Assembly: GCA_004369045.1 (NCBI GenBank)
Contig: ML213515.1
Coordinates: 498,401 to 562,400 of the forward strand
DNA length: 64,000 nt
Source of the DNA: Heliocybe sulcata
Taxonomy: Eukaryota; Basidiomycota; Agaricomycetes; Gloeophyllales; Gloeophyllaceae
Direction: 5' to 3'
The position numbers and the translations under genes are program-made. Positions within the stretch are counted from its first letter, which is position 1, and every line of letters starts with the position of its first letter. A model generated the notes under the pieces. The model was not told the origin of the DNA and made no database searches. It saw nothing but the letters and a program-made list of their open reading frames with translations. Below, piece by piece: positions 57,516-64,000 of this stretch.

Positions 57516-58452
57516 TCGGCTTCATCTGGGTTTTGGCTATGGAGAGGACCTGCATATTATAGGGATTCATCGTCTAAATCAGTCGCTCATTATCCTCGTT
57601 TATCATATCTATTTATGCGCATGTAAACGGCATGCTTAATATCATGATACTTGGATTGCAGTTCAAACTACAGTCAGGAAGGCAGATCACGTTGTCTAAC
57701 ACAGCATCCGCCCCGCGTCGCGGAAAGTGTATATGATCACGGTAGTGCATGCGGTGTCGTAGTAGAGGTAGGGGACTGGTGAACGTGGGGCCTGAGGCGA
57801 GAAGCTGACGGATACTAATGATATCCCTCCCAGTACTGTCTTAGATTCCTCTGGGCCTCAGAAGATTCATGGTCGCTCCTCGTCACCTTACGAGTTCCTA
57901 CAGCATGCGGGACATTCGGATGGCGCTCCTCAGGACTAACATGGCAGAATTAATTACACCAAGGACGAGCGAAACCAGGGCACCACAAGGTCCTTTATTT
58001 CTTCCTTGCCAATCCCACCGTCGAGGTAACACCTCATGACAGCAAGAGTGCTTATGCCAGAGGGTTGAGGAAAGCCCCGCTCATGAAGGATCTTCCACAG
58101 GAGCTGTTCGACCACATTGTCGAAAACTTGGCCAAAGCGGTGATCCCACCTGAGCCGATGAAAGAAAGAGACCAGGTGGTAGTCGAGTAGAACAAACGAG
58201 CTTTGACGCAGAGTCCGAAAGATTGTCAGCGCAATTTCGGTATGACGCATTCGAGCTGCTTCACTAGCTCATTTGCTACCATGATCCTATCCTCAAGGTA
58301 TAGACCGTTAAACACGTATTTTCACATTACTGGCGTTATTTCATCTTCTCATCTTCGTTTCAAAACAACAGTGAGTACGGTACGATGCATCCCACGACAC
58401 GCTCGTTCCTTCACAAGCACGCGTTCTCCCAGCGACGTACGTCGAAACCCAT
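57516..58452. other. Intergenic region with F-box fragment
   Basis: This is the shared 3' flank of the secreted protein (plus) and deuterolysin (minus) genes, with an F-box-like fragment at 58083-58190. Confidence 0.5.
58083..58190 (+). pseudogene. F-box domain fragment
   Basis: The ATG at 58083 opens MKDLPQELFDHIVENLAKAV, a good match to the N-terminal F-box helix pattern (LPxEL.DHI...L). It stops at a TAG after 35 residues. No splice continuation was found. It is probably the remains of an F-box gene; such genes are abundant and turn over quickly in mushrooms. Confidence 0.4.
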
Positions 58453-59926
58453 TTAGCAGCGGGTGTTGGCATAGACTTGGGTCGAGAAGCACTAAAAGCA
58501 GCCGTCAGTACATCATGCATCGACATCATAAATGGAACCGTACGTTGTAGTTGTCGGCGTTCTGGGCAGCGCGCGAAGGGCTTGAGCTACCGAGGTTCTG
58601 GTCGTACGAGCAGCCATATCCGACTACAAAGGGCGCAATGAGAACAATATCCCCTCTGATACTAATAAAAGTTGCGACAGACCATCCGTAGTGTCAGAAG
58701 TAGCGTGAGTGAGCTCGTGCAGGACAGTGCCGCCACGGATGTTGCGGGCAGCGACAGTCGTACCGCTGCAGAGACGGCTAGTCGTGACCTCGTTGTAGAA
58801 GATGCTACAGAAGCTAGGGAGGCCAAGTAAGCATATTGTTACTTCTAGAAGCGGACGAATGAGGAGACTTACTAGATGTTGGTGGTAGCTATCACGGTGT
58901 AAGCGATGACACCGCTGCTGCAGGCACTGTAGGCGTCGTTGCAGTTCAGGGTGCGGCTCGAGGAACTCTCGGTCGCAACACGCTGGAGATTGGACAAGTC
59001 AGCAGAAGAGTCGGGCGTTTCCAAGAAGGATTACATACGTTCAAGACAGTATGCACGGTGGAAGTGGAGGTGGAGCCAAAGTAAGACCTGAACAACGAGT
59101 CCGCGCCGTTACTCTGCACATAGGAGGCGGCGATGGAAGCAAGCGACTGCCCCTCAGAGTAGCTAATTCACGGTAAGACAGCGACTCCAAGGCAAAATTG
59201 GATTGCTGATATGACTGACCTGGAGGAGATGAAGCTGCGGTAGCTAGAGTTGGAGCAGCTGACGGTGGCGCGCTTGTCCTTGGCGGCCTTGAGCTCCCTC
59301 CTGGCGACGTCGTCGGTGATCTCCACGGAGACGGGCTCAGCGCCGATCTGAGCCTTCGCGTGAGGGACGAGTTCGTCCGCGTTGGACCAGATCTGGAACG
59401 TGGTCACGGGCTCGATGGAGTATGAACCGACGCCGAGCGACTCGAAGTCGTACAGGGCAGAGACTAATAGAATAAGTTAGCAAAACGGGAGCGTCAGATG
59501 ACTGTTAAAGCATACTGACTGTCGTGCTCGACGGTGTGGCTCTGGCCTGCAGGGATGATGACGAAGGCTTCATCCCCAAGCTGCTCAATGTCCAAGGAGA
59601 GCTGTGCGATAGACGGGCATCAGATCCTGGCAAAGCCATAGAGGTTGAACAAAACTCGCCTTAATACCCGTGAAGTTGGCAGCAACGCCGTCCTTGGAGA
59701 TCTGGAAGGAGCGCGTAGGCAGGTCCGCATCAAGAACAGTCCCGTACTTGAGGATCTTGACATCCTCAGTACCAGCGTTCTGGACGACGGCAGTGAGCTT
59801 GAGGTCGTCGACAGAGGCGACTGACGATGGGCTGCTGAGCGAGACCGACAGCGCCTGAGCGCGCTTGGCAGGACTGGCCAAAGCCAGCGCACTGAGACTG
59901 AGGGTGATCAAGGCCGAGTAGAGCAT
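58453..59926 (-). CDS. Deuterolysin-type metalloprotease (M35, aspzincin)
   Basis: A secreted zinc endopeptidase. The start at 59926 gives the signal peptide MLYSALITLSLSALALASPA, followed by KR; an in-frame ATG at 59980 would spoil it. The propeptide includes LKLTAVVQNAGTEDVKILKY and YDFESLGVGSYSIEP, followed by KDKRATVSCS, a likely maturation site. The mature part has paired cysteines (LNCNDAYSACSSG, IYYCSIFYNEV). The active site is GGTVLHELTHATS, with HELTH giving two ligands and the catalytic Glu. It continues DTTDVGYGCSYDQNL, in which the Asp of TTD should be the third zinc ligand. The end is NADNYN plus a tiny last exon CFSTQVYANTRC. Seven or so introns are present. Confidence 0.9.
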
Positions 59927-61099
59927 TTTGACACAAGAGGAACGCGGGTTACTCAGATAGCCTGTCTTGAGGGACTGCACAGAACCTCGGTCTTTTCTTG
60001 ACGTCCATCGACAGCTTTTATACGCAAATGAGGCAGGTCTTCAGCTCGGTCAGTCCGGGCATGTGTGAGCAATTTGGCGAGGATCAGCATGGACGTGAAG
60101 TCTTGGGGTCGTCTTCTTTGTGACCCAAGAGCTTCCTGGACTAGCAAATCTAGCAAGAGCGCGACGAAGAAGTCAGAGTGCCTGGTTGTGGCGAGCGATA
60201 GGACGTTGTACAAGGCGGTTCCATGTGGTATGATGCCCACAGAGATCTCAGGCTGATACATGGGGAAGATATGAGTTGCCCTACAGGCTATGTCAGGCCG
60301 TCAGCTTGTACCGCCATCCCTCATGCCAGCAGAAAGATAAGGAGACGAGTTGGTGAAAGTTCTAGTGTCCAGGCCGGTGATAGACCTTCATGGAAATTGC
60401 TGACGACGCTTCTGAAGCGACCAGGTCGTCTTGTTATCCATATTTGAAGCCCAATTCGTGGTTGTCGGGGTTGACATCCCGTTATCTTTTACAACGACCA
60501 TTCTGCACCACACGTCCAGAAGTCCTTCAGCGATGCCAAGAGACCAGCAGACCGGCCATGATGCAGACACCGATGTGAAGTTGTCTAGACTGTATCGCCG
60601 TACGCTGTTCTTGTCGTCCGTCTTCAAAGCCTCAACGCTGAGAATTATAACAGAGTAACAGACAAGCCTTGGACCTTCAAGTAATTAGCGTGTCCGTCGA
60701 CCACAGTTCGCTAGTAACTAGTAAGGGCCCGATGTTGTGGGACGCGACGGCTATGATACATTGCCAAGACGAGTCCAGATAGAGGTCCACTCATCAAGGT
60801 ACGAAAGAAGCAGAGCACGGAGGAACGACAAATCAGGCGGGAGGAAGTCGGAAACCTCCAGCGATGGTCGGCTCCGGCTTCTCCCGAGGTCTACTCATGA
60901 GCCGGGTAGGGCTGAACTTGGTGTTTGTGAGTCCCGATGCAATGACCAGGTGGCCCTCTATGTTGGCTGTGGTAAGTAATACAGTCCGCACAGTATCAGG
61001 ACTTGTAGAATATCGGCGCTGCGCGGCACACCGGACCCGATTCCCACCATGTGTATAGGAAAACAACCTAATGCTATGCCCCTACTGTCGGCGGATTAG

Positions 61100-61257
61100 A
61101 GTGTATTCACTACGTTATTTACTGGAGAATTTGAGGAATATGGCTGCACGAGTTTTGGCATAAGATGACGCACCGGCTGGCTGGAGTTCTGGAACAGCCC
61201 CACTCTATTCCATAACTACAAAATCTCGAATCTCGGAATTAACGTAGTGAATACACT
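61100..61257. mobile_element. MITE-like element with 18-bp perfect terminal inverted repeats
   Basis: The left end, AGTGTATTCACTACGTTA (61100-61117), is exactly repeated in inverted form at 61240-61257. The element is 158 bases long and has no coding capacity. TA dinucleotides lie just outside both ends (61097-61098 and 61260-61261) but not at equal distance, so a target-site duplication is unproven. The layout fits a non-autonomous DNA transposon. Confidence 0.65.
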
Positions 61258-62283
61258 AGTACTGTATGGGAGGCACATTGCTTTGCTTTGACTGTGTGTC
61301 GGCCCGCTGACTTTGAACTTATGACAGCTATTGCACTGAAGTACCTTTGGATGGGAATCTAGATAACTGAGGTCCGAAAACAACCTAAATAGTTACCTAC
61401 ATCCAAGATATTAGGACCTATTGGCCTACAGAAACTGAGGGCCCAGTCTTTCTTTATTAAAATTAAATTCATGTTTTGTCTGCTTCTGAGGTGTTCGGCA
61501 ATGTCCTTGGAACTGTGACGGCTCATGTGGACACTTCGCTGTATAACGGGCAAGGCACCGTTACGCTAACACTAAGCTCGAGAGCGTCGAAGACGGAGAG
61601 AGTGAGCGCTAGTCTGGTACTGGTGTTGATTCGACAAAGAGAAACGCGGTACAAGCTTCTACGGTATATGTGGAATCCGACTACTCCTAACTACCAGGAA
61701 CCAGGTACGAGATTCTATGTAGATACACTGCATTGCACAATGGGCCTTTGGCCACTAATACATCTTCACGTTCCATGCGTTATCGGTACGATAGACCATA
61801 TGAATAGCTAGAGACCATTATAAAACATAAGATAAAAAAGGAAGAATGACCGTTACGAATATGAATCCGGTGTGATGGCCTTAACCATCACATGCTGGCA
61901 GCATATGTAGTACAATACTTCCCTAAAAATCCTAGATGCCACACGCATCTAGCCAAATAGTAATAGTCTTTTCACAAAGGAGATTGGCAATTATAAGTTT
62001 AATATGATGTAGAAACTTTAACAATGCTCGTCCGACACCAAACAAGGTCGGCGGCTCGCTTGCTCGGGTATTGGCCACATGAGCCCGTGGTAGGACAATA
62101 CTGTAGTAATATTCTGGACTTGATCGCGCTTATTTCTCCACCACTCAATTTCTTAGCATATTCTTGCTAGTACTGTAGTAGAGCGTAAGGCTTGGGTACC
62201 TACAGAGGAGATAATTGCCTGTGTTGGTCGACTACTTAAAACAATAGACAGCATGGCGTGTCCAATATTTATGGAGTTATTTT

Positions 62284-62336
62284 TCACAGTTTATTCAAGT
62301 TGTTTATGAAGTCTTTCTTCACGGTTTATTCAAGTC
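62284..62336. repeat. Short direct repeat
   Basis: TTCACAGTTTATTCAAGT is followed 35 bases later by the same 18 bases with one change (A to G). It lies in AT-rich noncoding DNA. Confidence 0.6.
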
Positions 62337-63610
62337 GGTGCATTGGCACATGTGCTACTCACTACTCGTTAGTCTCCGCCACCCGGGTACTCCATCCTCG
62401 GACTGAGAACGACCTTCATTGTTTGGATAATAAATCTATATCCTTTTATGAATGAAATATACTGCCTGTTATTCCGAAAAGACCTTCACCAGGAGCGTTA
62501 TCATCTTGAGCCTCATACGGGGGTTGCCGGGGTCTTATTTACGGTAACCGGATTTGGCAGGCCCACTGAGGTGATTGTCAACCTCGGACTTCCCTGAAAT
62601 AGAACTGAGTATCTCAAAAATATATAGCACATCACTAAATAAAAGGCTGGATTTGTGACTCTTACAAATGCAGCTTATTTTCTGATATCAAGGAGAGTCG
62701 GCAATGAACCCGAAGACAGTTTCGGGGTCCTGCCATTGAACCCGTGGGCAGCACGATGTTGCAGTCCGCCGCATATTGCCACTTACAGCTCGAGCGAGCA
62801 CCACTAAAAGAGAGCAGTTAGCCCCTATTATACTTGCCAGATTCAGAATTCGGGAACTCCTGAAAAGATATCCATAAACGGGAGGTGGAAGCTACCAGAG
62901 AGGGAAATTTCAAATAACCGCCATAAATGGAAGAAAAACATATGTAGAAATGGTAATTTTAGCCTACTAAAGCAATTGCCCCTGTTGCCCAGGAACGAGA
63001 GAGTCCATACCACTGAACTGATAACCGATTCTTGGGGAATCGGGACTCAAAACGCATCATACAGCCACCATATCGTGGCCTCCTACTAGTAACTGAGCCG
63101 TACTGGATCTACTGCCTCACAACTTGAAGCTACATGAGGACGACGGCATCTACCATCGCAGTCTGTGCGACGAGTATTTTCACTATCTCCTGTACGCACT
63201 CTCGTTGGTATGTTGCATTATACTAGCTGATAACAGTAGGTAGAGACGGTCGGAGCTTCACGCCGCCCGCTCACGATTAATGGTGTGTGCTATGCCTCCG
63301 TCGAGCTTGAATTGTGATTGCAGATATGAATCCGTAAGTCTTATATACAACTGTATGCAATAAAGTATTCACTAAAGTTTTGTGCTACATATTGCTATAC
63401 AGTATTGATGTTCTCTCTGCAGATCTCGGGTCATTCCGCTCTAGTATCCTGTGATGGGCTCCGAGCGCTCGTTAGCCCGTACAATGTCCTCACATCAGTG
63501 CGTCAGATTAACCCCCCTCTTCTTAGCTGATTGCCTAACAATGGACGTAATCTAAGACAGGAACAGTAGCTCTCTTGCCCAGGCGTACGCTAACATCCGC
63601 CTAGAGCAGG

Positions 63611-63889
63611 GTGTCCACGAACCATTTCCTGGCTTCTGGCGTCCACCCATGCGATGTACTGCATATGCCATGTACGGAACTCGTTGTATGCGCACTTATT
63701 GGGCCCTCTCATAATGCGGTCGCGGAACCGCGAATGAGAGGGACATCAGGTGTGCGTCCGCCTCCACCTCCACCTCCAAAAGAGCCCGTTCCCACCAGCA
63801 TTTCGCAAGCGTTCTCCGCTTTTGCCCCAGATCCGACGGCACATCACAGCACGAACTGGATCTTAATCTACCATGTCTACTCAGGATGA
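63611..63889 (+). other. Pro-rich open frame near the window end, possible exon
   Basis: A 92-codon frame contains GVRPPPPPPPKEPVPTSIS. It could be an exon of a gene that continues past the window, but no splice partner or start was identified. Confidence 0.2.
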
Positions 63890-64000
63890 GGATCGTCGTC
63901 CGCTCTCATGATCAATAGCCGTCCTATGTATGTATCCCCGTCCGCTTCCTATGCCGGCTGCTCTTCACATTTACGCTTCTCAAGGACTCCTCCCCCTTCA

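Larger units (their letters stand above)
59927..64000. other. Gene-poor terminal region
   Basis: It begins with the deuterolysin promoter. After that I recognise no complete gene over about 4 kb. The stretch 61.0-63.5 kb is AT-rich, contains the MITE-like element at 61100-61257 and a small direct repeat at 62284-62336. A plus-strand Pro-rich frame appears near the end of the window. Confidence 0.5.

Overview
The window is nuclear DNA of a filamentous fungus, almost certainly an agaricomycete basidiomycete. Genes are dense and cut by many short introns (about 45-75 nt) with GT..AG ends. Codon use is mixed and GC-leaning. Several products belong to families typical of this group: a fungal-specific Zn2Cys6 regulator, a fasciclin GPI protein, a deuterolysin, a small secreted protein and F-box fragments. 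Exon limits were inferred by reading across introns. Where they are stated to the base, the exon lengths add up to an intact frame.

0-8 kb: the 3' part of a fungal_trans transcription factor, a 2 kb intergenic stretch with an AT-rich island, a secreted Ser/Pro/Ala-rich protein and a PAF-acetylhydrolase-like lipase. 8-17 kb, all minus strand: a Hos2-type class I histone deacetylase, a DUF2415-like WD protein and an LRRC40-like leucine-rich-repeat protein. 18-25 kb, plus strand: two tandem C2H2 zinc-finger genes sharing an intron position, then a large acidic basidiomycete protein of unknown function. 25-31 kb: a GPI-type fasciclin protein and a many-exon gene of unknown family. 31-40 kb: ribosomal protein uL4 (RPL4), preceded by a tandem repeat; a RING/TRAF-type ubiquitin ligase candidate; the mitochondrial ABC exporter ATM1, divergent from the RING gene; and, convergent with ATM1, a UPF0014/FetB-like permease. 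42-52 kb: a coiled-coil protein with an array of LC8-type TQT motifs and a C-terminal membrane segment, a CaMKK/Sak1-like kinase, a 53-residue Cys-rich protein and an Aro8/LysN-like aminotransferase. 52-64 kb: an accessory, gene-poor part with an alpha-crystallin-like protein, F-box-like fragments, a small secreted protein, a deuterolysin metalloprotease, a MITE-like inverted-repeat element and about 3 kb with no recognisable gene.

Most genes are unrelated housekeeping or regulatory loci. Possible functional links are ATM1 beside the FetB-like permease (iron/metal handling; inference) and the tandem zinc-finger pair (local duplication). No CRISPR, prokaryotic operon, tRNA or rRNA was recognised. 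No obviously new multi-gene system was found. The best leads are the LC8-motif protein, the degenerate zinc finger, the unknown 27.7-31.0 kb gene and the MITE-like element.
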